Shown: positions 16,579 to 25,385 of the stretch, piece by piece
How the letters are laid out: every line of letters starts with the position of its first letter
Numbering within the stretch: position 1 is the first letter of the stretch
Assembly (NCBI RefSeq): GCF_019599465.1
Contig: NZ_RKLR01000010.1
Location: 51,283-115,282, forward strand
Reading direction: 5' to 3'
DNA from: Haloarcula rubra
GTDB lineage: Archaea; Halobacteriota; Halobacteria; Halobacteriales; Haloarculaceae
Length of the DNA: 64,000 nt
Notes under the pieces: model-generated
Databases searched by the model: none
Told to the model about the DNA's origin: nothing
Seen by the model: only the letters and a program-made list of their open reading frames with translations
Position numbers and translations under genes: made by a program

Positions 16579-17118
16579 ATGATTGCAGAGGGTCAGCAAG
16601 CCCCACAGTTCGAACTGCCAGCCGTTATTGAAAAGGAGACGACTACGCTCGACCTAGAGGTCGCTACGTCGGATGGTGGGGCCGTTCTACTGCTCTTCTA
16701 TCCGTTCGATTTCAGTCCAGTCTGTACGACAGAACTCTGTGCAATTCGGGATGCGGAGTGGTTCGAGTTCACGCCGAACCTAAGCGTGTGGGCGATATCT
16801 GGTGACAGTACGTACGCCCATCGCGAGTTCGCCGACGAGTACGATCTGACGTTTCCGCTACTGAGTGATTATCACGCCACCACTGCGGAAAAATTCGATA
16901 TTCGATACGAATCGTGGGAAGATCACGAGTGTGTACCCAAACGGGCAGTCTTTCTGATCGACTCCGATCGGACAGTCCAGTATTCGTGGGCAGCCGAGCA
17001 AGCCTACACCAAGCCAGATTTCGTCCCTGTCAAAGCAGCACTTGATCGTCTCTCGGGGCTTGGTGTCGAACTCGAGACTGACGAGATCGATTTCACAGTC
17101 GAGTATTCCGAAGAGTAG
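16579..17118 (+). CDS. Peroxiredoxin (AhpC/TSA family)
   Basis: 179 residues from the ATG at 16579. Thioredoxin-fold peroxidase with the active-site region YPFDFSPVCTTELCAIRD, where the first Cys is the peroxidatic residue and the second, five residues on, could be resolving. The following NLSVWAISGDSTYAHREF and PLLSDYH are family features. It reduces hydrogen peroxide and organic hydroperoxides in the cytoplasm using a thioredoxin-type donor. The nine codons before this ATG are hydrophobic and AT-rich and look like promoter DNA. The gene appears to be a single transcription unit. Confidence 0.85.
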   Translation: MIAEGQQAPQFELPAVIEKETTTLDLEVATSDGGAVLLLFYPFDFSPVCTTELCAIRDAEWFEFTPNLSVWAISGDSTYAHREFADEYDLTFPLLSDYHATTAEKFDIRYESWEDHECVPKRAVFLIDSDRTVQYSWAAEQAYTKPDFVPVKAALDRLSGLGVELETDEIDFTVEYSEE

Positions 17119-17165
17119 CACAGTCCTACGACTTACCAGGCACGACTACGCTCCACGCATATTCA

Positions 17166-17396
17166 ATGTCATCCGAAGACCCAAACACCGAATGTCCGAA
17201 CTGTACAGAGTCGTTTGGTCGTAACGAGACGGGACAGCGGATTGGATACACGATTCTGGGAGGAGGTGAGACCCTCAGTTTGATTCGGTGTCACGGTTGT
17301 GGAGTGGAACTCCCAGTTTCAGAGTCAGAGAGTGCGTCTGTGATGGTTACCGAGGACAGCCCCCAAATATTGTTGAGGATCGAAATGATACCGTGA
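17166..17396 (+). CDS. Small zinc-ribbon protein
   Basis: 76 residues, ATG at 17166. CPNC near the start and CHGC about 33 residues later make a zinc ribbon; the C-terminal 30 residues are acidic and Ser-rich. It starts about 50 bases after the peroxiredoxin stop and may be cotranscribed with it. No function can be assigned. Confidence 0.6.
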   Translation: MSSEDPNTECPNCTESFGRNETGQRIGYTILGGGETLSLIRCHGCGVELPVSESESASVMVTEDSPQILLRIEMIP

Positions 17397-17501
17397 TAGT
17401 GTTTGTCTGGCTCGACCTACTGAATACTGCTGTCACAGTACTGAGTACGCGATAGACGTACATCTGTACCGAATCAGAGCCTTACTCCTTGGAGGGACGA
17501 T

Positions 17502-17672
17502 ATGCGTATTTCCCCTCATATGTTAACGTACCACCTGAAGCAGTTAATCAAGTTCGATTGCCCTCTCTGCGAACTGGAATGTAAGACCCAGAACGATCTC
17601 CGTATCTATCTCCACGTGGCTCACCGAAAGAGCTGCATCATCGACGCATATCTTGACGTCGTTGGTGAATAG
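17502..17672 (+). CDS. Small Cys/His zinc-finger protein
   Basis: 56 residues from the ATG at 17502. CPLC (C20, C23), a third Cys at 27, then HVAH (H38, H41) and C45 form a zinc-finger-like motif with a helix of the classical Cys2His2 type. A good Shine-Dalgarno-like GGAGG lies at 17491-17495, six bases from the ATG, which is unusual for a first gene in haloarchaea and supports translation. A stem-loop (17678-17696) immediately follows the stop. Confidence 0.6.
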   Translation: MRISPHMLTYHLKQLIKFDCPLCELECKTQNDLRIYLHVAHRKSCIIDAYLDVVGE

Positions 17673-17677
17673 AAAGA

Positions 17678-17696
17678 CGATGGTTTCACACCATCG
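17678..17696 (+). terminator. Stem-loop after the zinc-finger gene
   Basis: CGATGG (17678-17683) and CCATCG (17691-17696) pair around a seven-base loop, beginning six bases after the stop codon. No T-run follows; it may mark the 3' end of the message. Confidence 0.4.
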
Positions 17697-17883
17697 GAAA
17701 CACGGAGTCAGAATGAACATCTAGCCGATGGTTTGAACACTAACTACCCTACACAGACTGGTTCGGCTGTGATCAATTAATCCACAGGTCAGTCTTCCTC
17801 GGTGGTCTCGTACGAGGTATCGGGGTATGGGTCGTCCCATCGATGAACGGAAACAAAAGCGTCGGGCCGCGTAGGCAATTCGA

Positions 17884-17914
17884 GAGCGTGTCGACCGTGG
17901 CTGTCGACACGCTC
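17884..17914. terminator. Perfect 12-bp stem-loop
   Basis: GAGCGTGTCGAC (17884-17895) and GTCGACACGCTC (17903-17914) pair without mismatch around CGTGGCT. It stands seven bases beyond the stop of the minus-strand membrane-protein gene, where it could end transcription or protect the 3' end. The strength of the stem is unusual for this window. Confidence 0.5.
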
Positions 17915-17920
17915 ATCTAG

Positions 17921-18415
17921 CTACGAGGATTGCAACCCCTGGTACGCCAGCACAACGCCGACGACGAAGACTATCGTCGCCAGATAGATGGGGCCGAGGT
18001 GAGTCAGCCAATCGTGAGCGAATGCGTCTGCTGTGTAGTGCATCGGTAACGCGAGTCCTAATCCGACGACAGCGGCAACGACTGCGGTCGCCCACGCCCA
18101 GGTGAGCTGCTGGCGCACTCCGTACCACGAGAGGGCTGTGACTGCGATGCCTGTCGAGATGATGAATGCAGCCGTCGCAACGTGGAGGTGACTGATGTAG
18201 TATGCCACCGTCGGGCTCAAATCGGCCTTCGTCATGCCACCGAGCGTACTCACTCCAAGTTCGAAGCCACTCCCCACGAAATTCAGAATCAGGAAGACGA
18301 TGCCGTAGCCGATGAACGCAACGCCTGCAAGAGCCATCAGCAGAGAACCATTCCGCAACCGTGACTCGAGTTCGATCTGTTCCTCTCCGCCGGCAGTCGG
18401 TTGCTTAGTTGCCAT
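17921..18415 (-). CDS. Four-helix integral membrane protein of unknown function
   Basis: 164 residues from the ATG at 18415; a GTG at 18424 is an alternative. Four hydrophobic segments lie at about residues 27-50, 75-98, 109-127 and 145-163. Histidines in the second helix (YYISHLHVATAAF) and in MHYTADAFAHDWLTHLG recall heme- or metal-binding membrane proteins, but no family is recognised. A perfect stem-loop follows the stop. The divergent neighbour is a cupredoxin lipoprotein, so an electron-transfer link is possible but speculative. Confidence 0.65.
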   Translation of the reverse strand: MATKQPTAGGEEQIELESRLRNGSLLMALAGVAFIGYGIVFLILNFVGSGFELGVSTLGGMTKADLSPTVAYYISHLHVATAAFIISTGIAVTALSWYGVRQQLTWAWATAVVAAVVGLGLALPMHYTADAFAHDWLTHLGPIYLATIVFVVGVVLAYQGLQSS

Positions 18416-18843
18416 GGTGATCACGTCTGGTGCTGCACGTTCGGTACCGACAAACTGAATTCGGACCTCGCCATGTTAACTGTTAGCACGATTAGGTAAT
18501 GTGTAACACTCCTATAATATTCAGATGGAACAGTAGACATGCCATCTAGTCACCATACCGTCACTGGGAAGCGGTGACAGTCTCAGCAAATTTTCGAACG
18601 TGTGAATGTGTGGCTTGTCTATTCGCTACCGAACACTTGATCAGCACTCGGTCGTCGCCAACGTCGACAACGGGAGTAGGGCAGACTACTGGGGCAGTGT
18701 CTTTCGATACCGCTGGTGCAAGACACAAAACGGACAGAACAGATACGATTACGTACTTAGACCTGAGAGTACACCTGACAATAGCTGCTAATATTGAGGG
18801 TTCCGACACATCAATCAATATACCACTCATCCCCCAACCCGTA
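18416..18843. other. Divergent promoter region
   Basis: About 430 bases between the membrane-protein gene and the cupredoxin gene. An open plus-strand frame from 18574 is rejected as the start of the cupredoxin because it precedes the signal peptide. AATATA at about 18818-18823 lies about 22 bases before the ATG at 18844. Confidence 0.4.
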
Positions 18844-19614
18844 ATGGCAGATAACTCACATGGGGTGGATGGGGCATCAACCCTACAGATGTCCCGCCGG
18901 CGGTTGCTGACTGCACTAGGCGCAGCAGCAATGCCAGCCGCCGCCGGTTGTAGTAGTTCGACAGATGCCTCCGAATCCACAGAAACGACAACCACGATGC
19001 AACAGACCACTACCTCACAGCAGACGGACAGCCAAGCAATCGATCCCCGATTCGGATACATCGGGACCAGTGATGAATCACCACCGGTCGAGCCGGATCA
19101 CACTATCAGTCTCGAGATCCGACCACGCGAGAACATCCCGATTCCGGAGTTCTACTTCGAACCTACGGGGCTCGCGATCGACGTCGGCGATACGGTCCGG
19201 TTCAATCTGGCGACCCCACACCACAATATCAACGCCTATCATCCGGCATTCGGCTACACACAGCGAGTGCCATCGGACGTGCCACCGTATTCGTCGCCGA
19301 TTCTGGCCGCCGGCGACTACTGGCTGTACACGTTCCAGACCGAAGGCGTGCACAACATCATGTGTGCACCACACGAACTGTTCGGGATGGTCGGGAGCAT
19401 CGTTGTCGGGTCGGCCACAGGCCCTGGTGCGAATCCGGTCGGCGAAGCACCGGCACCCTCCGAACAATCTCGCCCACCGGAATTCACGGCCGGCCTCGTG
19501 CTGAGCGACCCCGTTATGACACCCGAGAACATCGTCGATCAGGGTTCGGTCTCCTGGAGCGACCTCGCACCCGAGAGCAAACGACCACTTCTGACACCGG
19601 TCGAAGAAGGCTAA
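18844..19614 (+). CDS. Tat-exported cupredoxin (halocyanin-like) lipoprotein
   Basis: 256 residues from the ATG at 18844. Twin-arginine signal SRRRLLTALGAAAMPAAAGC ends in a lipobox Cys, so the protein is exported folded and lipid-anchored outside the membrane. A Ser/Thr linker follows. The cupredoxin domain has IDVGDTVRFNLATPHHNINA with a His ligand and the closing motif VHNIMCAPHELFGMVG, supplying Cys, His and Met for a type-1 copper site. It likely carries electrons at the cell surface. The C-terminal 60 residues (PAPSEQSRPPEF ...) are an extra tail. A TATA-like AATATA lies about 22 bases upstream. Confidence 0.8.
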   Translation: MADNSHGVDGASTLQMSRRRLLTALGAAAMPAAAGCSSSTDASESTETTTTMQQTTTSQQTDSQAIDPRFGYIGTSDESPPVEPDHTISLEIRPRENIPIPEFYFEPTGLAIDVGDTVRFNLATPHHNINAYHPAFGYTQRVPSDVPPYSSPILAAGDYWLYTFQTEGVHNIMCAPHELFGMVGSIVVGSATGPGANPVGEAPAPSEQSRPPEFTAGLVLSDPVMTPENIVDQGSVSWSDLAPESKRPLLTPVEEG

Positions 19615-19688
19615 CGCGGTAGCCTCTTCGAGTGTTTTCACTGGCATACTGAGCATATTGTCCCATTTTTGTCTGTTGTGACGATACC

Positions 19689-19772
19689 TCTCACTACAGA
19701 GATACTTCCGAGAACGCCGTCACCGTGGTTCCCCATGATGCTACGTCAGCCAACGATGCCGAGATGCGCCGC
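19689..19772 (+). pseudogene. Fragment of the 8717-type cassette gene
   Basis: 28 codons read SHYRDTSENAVTVVPHDA then TSANDAEMRR, aligning with AHYWESYECTVAVVPREA and ILADDAEVFR of the intact protein. No start or full domain is present. It lies just upstream of a truncated transposase gene. Confidence 0.5.
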
Positions 19773-19881
19773 AAAACGCTCAGAATGTTTGTTCGAGTGA
19801 AACGGCTCTGGTGAATCGCTGGACAGCGTCGGCTTCGACCGTCAGAACTAGGAAGTTGAAGCGGGAAACCGCTGATGCTCT

Positions 19882-20361
19882 ATGTCGAAGATCTCCCGCT
19901 TCACGAGCAAAGTCGTTCAGTTAGCTAAAAATGCTGTTGGTGAGCGAGGCGAAGTCGCCGCCCCCGAAGGGGGTGGCGGCTTCGCCGAGTATGCGGTGGT
20001 GTCGCTGCACTGTCTGCGGGTTTATCTGGAAAAATCCTACCGCGAAGCACTTGATTTGCTGAGCGAGATGCCACAAATACTCGGGGAGATCGGCCTCGAC
20101 GCGGCCGATCTCCCAGACCACTCCACGCTAATCAAGTGGTTTGACAGAATCAAGACAGCACTCTGGCGAGTGCTGCTGCGCCTGTCGGCGCAGCTGCACA
20201 AGCCGAGCGGTCACGCCGCCATTGACGCGACGTTTTTCGACCGCGAAAACGCGAGCAAGCACTACTGCCGTCGGACGAATTACCGGGTTCAGACGCTCAA
20301 AGCGACAGCTCTCGTCGACACAGAAAGCCAAGCCATTCTGGACGTTCACTGCTGCTCATGA
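19882..20361 (+). pseudogene. Truncated IS5-family transposase
   Basis: 159 residues. The N-terminal part (SKISRFTSKVVQLAKNAVG, YAVVSLHCLRVYLEKSYREA) and the start of the catalytic domain (HAAIDATFFDRENASKHYCR ... YRVQTLKATALVDTESQAIL) match haloarchaeal IS5-type transposases. The first catalytic Asp (in AIDATFF) is present, but the remaining two acidic residues and the C-terminal third are missing. The reading frame then runs into unrelated sequence. A remnant insertion sequence; no intact terminal repeats are seen. Confidence 0.8.
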
Positions 20362-20624
20362 CGTCGTTGACGCGGATCGGGAACACCATAGTCGAACGTC
20401 GGTCCAATGCGACAAGAGGCTATTTGACAAAGCCATACAAATTGACAAGAAGAGGGGGCCGTAAAACGAGATTTCGTGGCACTGCCGCTGTTTGGTGGAA
20501 CCTGTCTCGTGGTGGCGCAGCCCTGCTGTGGTCTGGGTAGTTCTTCTGTCCAAGGGAATCGGTACAGTTACTAGTCGTCTTCGAGTTTGTCAGTGTAGTC
20601 AGCGTCAAACGTGTGCCAGCGAAA

Positions 20625-20996
20625 TCAGAGGTTCTGGAAGATCTCGTCGACGAGCTCGCCGGTGTCGGCGACGATGGCTGCCATCTCCTCGTTGTCGGGC
20701 GCTATTCCGATGAGGCGGGCGATGCGCATGATGGAGACATGGTAAACGCGCTGTCGGCCAGGCTCTTCTTCCCAGATAACAACGTTACAGGCCATGAGAA
20801 CACTGTTTTTGCTATCTGTTACGTCGAGAGCGAGGCCAGCGACTCCGGGATTGCACGCGCCCAGCACGTAGTACGGGTCGCGACCTGCGTCGACCTTCTC
20901 GTTGAGCATCTCAGATGGTGAAAACTCGACTGGGACGCCAAATCCAGCGTCGGTGAACACGTCGTGGACGTGGTCTATCGCCTCCTCGTGAGACAT
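20625..20996 (-). CDS. DUF302-family protein
   Basis: 123 residues. GFGVPVEFSPSEMLNEKVDA, then DPYYVLGACNPGVAGLAL and VLMACNVVIWEEE match the DUF302 fold, a small heart-shaped domain with a conserved Cys in each of the two motifs (GACNP and ACNVV). Members occur near heavy-metal and redox-stress genes. Here a broken universal stress protein gene and a heavy-metal P-type ATPase follow downstream on the other strand, a consistent neighbourhood. Biochemical function is unknown. Confidence 0.8.
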   Translation of the reverse strand: MSHEEAIDHVHDVFTDAGFGVPVEFSPSEMLNEKVDAGRDPYYVLGACNPGVAGLALDVTDSKNSVLMACNVVIWEEEPGRQRVYHVSIMRIARLIGIAPDNEEMAAIVADTGELVDEIFQNL

Positions 20997-21179
20997 CTCG
21001 AGAGTGAGCTGTTTTCGCCGATATCCTCTAGACCGATCTGGCTCGGGTCGATAGGGAGCATTGTCCGTGTCGACCTGTGCGACCTGCGGCGGCGCGTTTC
21101 ACCGCAGTGACGACGCGGACGACGTCACTCGATCTGCGGAGCAGTATGTTCATTTCAATCCACTACCAACAGTTTTGGT

Positions 21180-21745
21180 ATGCCTGACAACGTTCTCGTC
21201 GCGTTCGACGGCGCCCCGCTTTCTGAGCGTGCGCTCACATATGCTATCGAGACCGTCCCTGACGCGTCCATCACCACGAATTACGTCATCAATCCGGTGG
21301 ACTCCGTTATCGGTGTGGAGGCTGGGGGCTTACCAGTCGCTGCGGACTGGCACGAGAATGTGAAAGAAGAAGACACCAAAACTCACACGACGGCCACCGA
21401 CCTCGCGGCCGAACGGCATACCGAACTCGAGACTGTCACGGAAGTCGGAAAACCGGCACGAGCGATCCTAGAAAACGCTGACGACCACGACAGTGACCAG
21501 ATCTCATGGGTAGCCACGGCCGATCAGGAATCGACCGTACGCTCCTCGGGAGCGTTTCCGAAGCAGTCACCCGCCGAGCACGGATCCCCGTGACCATCAT
21601 CAGCGAAGTTGTGCAGCCCAGAAGGACACGAGCCACGCCAGAGTGTCGAGAACCCGTTCGCATGCGGTCAGACGAGGACACAGTGACAGACCCACAATGC
21701 AAAAGCAACACACACCGTATGGAGCGAACGCGTGACCGTTACTGA
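21180..21745 (+). pseudogene. Universal stress protein broken by a frameshift
   Basis: The first frame gives a normal UspA N-terminus (DNVLVAFDGAPLSERALTYA). At about 21501 the sequence reads ATCTCATG where ATC GTC ATG is expected (one base missing). The nucleotide-binding segment MGSHGRSGIDRTLLGSVSEA and PVTII then continue in another frame to a stop at 21743-21745. The gene therefore cannot make an intact protein unless translation shifts frame. The tail overlaps the P-type ATPase start. Confidence 0.7.
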
Positions 21746-23912
21746 ATCACCCCCGCTATCGACGTGTACTTTCCAGATCGAACGTCGAGGCGGTCGTGGC
21801 GAGGCGGGAGCGCGAGCACTCGAACGCCACCTCCGGGACAGGCCCGGCGTCGACGACGTTGACGTCTCGTTCCGAACGGGGAACGTTCGGATCACCTACG
21901 ACGAGAACGTCATTTCGGAAGAACGGCTTCGAGAAGCGGTGCGCGACCGTGACGTCTCGATCCAGGATGCCCCCGACGCGGCACCCGACGAGATGACCAC
22001 TCGCTCGGAACTCAGACGGGAAGCAGTGTTCGTCGGTCTGACGCTGGTCGGCATGGTGACCGGCCTGGCGACGGGATGGCTTGACGGACCGCCAGTCCTG
22101 ATGTGGGCCGGCTACGGCGTCGCGTACGTCTTCGGCGGGTGGTACGGACTCAAGGGAGCCATCCAGACGCTCCGCCACCGCGCGGTCGATATCGACCTGC
22201 TGATGATCGTCGCTGCGCTCGGTGCGCTCTCGATTGGGGCACCGTTCGAGGGGGCGATGCTCCTCTTCCTGTTCTCGCTGTCGAACACGCTCCAACACTA
22301 CGCTATCGGGCGCTCACGCCGGGCGATCAAGTCGCTCGTCGAGATGCGCCCGGACGAAGCAAAGGTCCTGCGTGACGGTGAGGAGGTGACCGTTCCAATC
22401 GACGAAGTCGCGGTCGGTGACGTGTTCGTCGTCCGTCCCGGCGACAAACTTCCGCTCGACGGCGTCGTTAGGTCCGGCGAGGGAACGGTCGATCAGGCCT
22501 CGCTCACCGGCGAGTCCGTCCCCGTTCCGAAGGCAGCCGGCGACGAGGTGTTCGGCGGGACGATCAACGAGAGCGGGAGTCTCGAAATCGAAGTCACGCG
22601 GCAGGCCCACGAATCGGCTATCAACCACCTCATCCACATGGTCGAACGCGCACAGAGCGAGAAGGCACCGACACAGCGGCTCATCGACCGTCTCGAACAA
22701 CCGTACGTCCTCGGCGTGTTCGGGCTCACAATTGCAGCTATCGCAATTCCGATCGCGCTCGGGAACGAGTTCACGGGGACCTTCTACCGAGCGATGACGC
22801 TCATGGTCGCCGCCTCGCCGTGTGCGGTCATCATCTCGACCCCCGCGGCAGTCCTCTCGGCAATCGCCTCCGGCGGCAGACAGGGGGTCCTGTTCAAGGG
22901 CGGCGAACACGTCGAGACCGCGGCACGCATCGATGCAGTCGCGTTCGACAAAACCGGCACGCTCACGCAGGGCGACACGCAGTTGACCGACGTGTTCGTC
23001 CGCGACGGGACGGTTGACGACACACTGTCCGAGGAGGGACTGCTCTCCATCGCGGCCGCAGTGCAGGCCCGCTCGGAACACCATCTCGCCCGTGCGACCG
23101 TGAGGGCGGCAGCGGATCGGGCACTCGACGTCGCTGACGCGGAGCGGTTTCAGTCAGTCGCCGGGAAAGGGGTCAAAGCAGACGTCGAAGGCCAAACTAC
23201 CCACATTGGGAATCGCAGTTACTTCGCTACCGTTCTCGGAGACGCAGCAATCGATGGGCTCGAACCGGGCCTCGACCGGCTCGAAACCCTAGAGGCGGAG
23301 GGGAAAACGAGCGTTCTCGTCGCGCGCGAGCGTCACGGCGAGGTCAGCGTCCTGGGGTGGCTCGCCTTCACCGACACCGTTCGCCCCGACGCTGCCGAGA
23401 TGATCGACGAGCTCCGCTCGCTGGGGGTGGAGCACATCGTCATGCTGACGGGCGACAACGAACGCGTCGCACAGCGCATCGCCGACGAGGTCGGGATCGA
23501 CGAGGTCCAAGCGGAGTTGCTGCCGGAAGAGAAAGTAGCGACTATCGAAGCACTGGTCGAGCGACACGAGAACGTAGCGATGGTCGGTGACGGTGTCAAC
23601 GACGCCCCAGCACTCGCTACAGCAACCCTCGGCATAGCGATGGGCGGCGCGGGGACCGACGTCGCCCTCGACACTGCCGACGTGGTACTGATGGGTGACG
23701 ACCTCAGCAAGATTCCCTACGTCCTCGGCCTCGGACGCAAGACCCGCCGGACGCTCACTATCAATCTCGCCATCGCTTTCGGCGCGATTGCACTCATGGT
23801 CAGCACGATCCTCCTCCGAGGTATCCCGCTCCCGCTCGCAGTGATCGGTCACGAGGGCTCGACGGTCCTCGTCTCGCTGAACGGCCTTCGGTTGCTCGGC
23901 TATCGTGGATGA
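21732..23912 (+). CDS. Heavy-metal P1B-type ATPase (Zn/Cd type likely)
   Basis: 726 residues from a GTG at 21732. N-terminal ferredoxin-like domain (10-75) resembles HMA domains but lacks the CxxC metal pair. Transmembrane helices surround the actuator motif TGES (259-262), the metal-site motif S362-P363-C364, phosphorylation site DKTGT (D406) and a later GDGVND hinge. The C-terminal GHEGSTVLVSLNGLRLLG is typical of zinc/cadmium exporters. The usual His-Pro pair of the nucleotide domain reads His-His (SEHHLARA). It should export divalent metals using ATP. The neighbouring DUF302 gene fits metal stress. The start overlaps the broken usp frame. Confidence 0.88.
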   Translation: MTVTESPPLSTCTFQIERRGGRGEAGARALERHLRDRPGVDDVDVSFRTGNVRITYDENVISEERLREAVRDRDVSIQDAPDAAPDEMTTRSELRREAVFVGLTLVGMVTGLATGWLDGPPVLMWAGYGVAYVFGGWYGLKGAIQTLRHRAVDIDLLMIVAALGALSIGAPFEGAMLLFLFSLSNTLQHYAIGRSRRAIKSLVEMRPDEAKVLRDGEEVTVPIDEVAVGDVFVVRPGDKLPLDGVVRSGEGTVDQASLTGESVPVPKAAGDEVFGGTINESGSLEIEVTRQAHESAINHLIHMVERAQSEKAPTQRLIDRLEQPYVLGVFGLTIAAIAIPIALGNEFTGTFYRAMTLMVAASPCAVIISTPAAVLSAIASGGRQGVLFKGGEHVETAARIDAVAFDKTGTLTQGDTQLTDVFVRDGTVDDTLSEEGLLSIAAAVQARSEHHLARATVRAAADRALDVADAERFQSVAGKGVKADVEGQTTHIGNRSYFATVLGDAAIDGLEPGLDRLETLEAEGKTSVLVARERHGEVSVLGWLAFTDTVRPDAAEMIDELRSLGVEHIVMLTGDNERVAQRIADEVGIDEVQAELLPEEKVATIEALVERHENVAMVGDGVNDAPALATATLGIAMGGAGTDVALDTADVVLMGDDLSKIPYVLGLGRKTRRTLTINLAIAFGAIALMVSTILLRGIPLPLAVIGHEGSTVLVSLNGLRLLGYRG

Positions 23913-24230
23913 GCACGTTACAGGTGGTCGAGAGACCGTGGTCGTCACAGAAGACGAGTGAACCGTCGGAGTGACCGGAGCGAGTAATCCAGGCAAAACC
24001 GTTCGGTATCCCCCGACTGTTTTTGTGTCGGGAGTGCAAGGTCACGATACGGTCGTCGGCCACTCGATTTCTCACCCAAGAGCGTCTGTATGGTCGGCGA
24101 CCACCCGACATCGACCAGCACATAGCAATCCCCGATCAGGGTATCGCTGTTCCACTGCAACCTCTGACGCAGCGGTGCTGATCGATTCTCGCTCGGTGAT
24201 TCTCCGACAGGATGTAAAAAACGGGTTAGA
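23913..24230. other. Stretch with no recognised gene
   Basis: Frames exist on both strands but are rich in Arg/Ser/Cys and match no family. It may be decayed insertion-sequence or gene debris; nothing specific can be supported. Confidence 0.4.
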
Positions 24231-24617
24231 CAGTTATCGAGAATTCCGAGTCCTGTCAACATCGTACGCTTCGGTGTATGGCAAGACGACACCATCGAAC
24301 GAACACGAATAATGCTGGTGAGGGTGAATTCTATCTCCCTGGCTCACTACGCCCTTCTCAGGCACCGAACTGGTCACCAATTCCTGACCAGTCTTGATTT
24401 TCTGGAATAAAGCCAGACCTATACCCTGTGACCGGGTAGCATAGTATGGGATCACGGCTGCCTCTGACAAGCACTTCGATTCAGAACTCGAAGTGAAGCC
24501 AAGGATCCCAAAAGAGCAGGACCGCGAGTTTCCCCGCTTGGAATTGAGACCCTCGGTCATCCCCTGTCTTTTCGCCACCCCCGCTTTCGGCCCAGTGAGG
24601 TGGTCAGCATCTATAGG

Positions 24618-24920
24618 TAACCACGCGAGCGAGAGGTGTGCCATCGTCACTCCCTTCTCCGCAGCGAGTTCCGCAACTCGTTTGTTAACGTCTGGGCCGC
24701 CACCCATGCGGTACTCCTCGTACGACTCGGTGAGCACTTCACCGCGGGTCGTCGCCATCATGTCACCTCGGGGACGGGTGAGATATCCTTCTGCGAGCGG
24801 CAACCACGGGACGGCACCGATGTCTTCTTTCTCACGGAAGGAGAACATCTCCCGTTCACCCTCGCGGTAGACGAGATTGTAGTGGTCCGGCATCGTCACG
24901 AATCGTTCGAGACCCAGGTA
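24618..24920 (-). pseudogene. Aldo/keto reductase fragment
   Basis: About 100 codons read YLGLERFVTMPDHYNLVYRE, IGAVPWLPLAEGYLTRP and ELAAEKGVTMAHLSLAWL, which is the second half of an aldo/keto reductase barrel. The catalytic Asp/Tyr/Lys region upstream and the NADP-binding end downstream are missing. The frame continues into unrelated sequence on both sides, down to 24234 where a coding-like but unrecognised tail ends. Non-functional. Confidence 0.65.
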
Positions 24921-25241
24921 CTCGCTGGTCGGCGATCTGGTGCAAGGTGTCGAGGCGTGACCGACGCCACCGTCGACGGCTTCGTCTACGAGCCCATGCA
25001 CGGTCCCAAGCGGAAGGTCGAGTTAGAGCCCAGGTCCGATGGCGGTTTCGAGCGTATGGAAGGCGTCTGGACTGGATATGGGTAGCGACTGACCGGACGG
25101 GAGGTCGTGACGACGATACGGCTAATCTGAGTGGCGCTCGGTCTGTGTTGCCGAGTTCAGGGTCAGCAGGTAGGCCTCTGCTTTTCTTGCAAATGACTCT
25201 GCCAGCTCTGGATAGCGGAGAGAGTATCGTGTTGAATAAGG

Positions 25242-25308
25242 GTGCTGGCGCTGGCCGAGCAGACGCTGCGACTATCGCCGTCGCAAGCCGAGTTTCAGCA
25301 CGTGAATG
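25242..25308 (+). pseudogene. Fragment of the 9019-type cassette gene
   Basis: The codons LALAEQTLRLSPSQAEFQHV match LALAELTLRPTPSQAEYQHV at the end of the protein encoded at 9019-9270. The frame runs on into the restriction-modification gene, which is why a longer open frame appears here. The join marks a recombination point just before the AT-rich gene. Confidence 0.6.
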
Positions 25309-25385
25309 GGACGACGTCTGTCGATATATTATATATTTCAAACACAACCCACAGTATCAAGACAGATGAGTTACTTCGGGTCACT

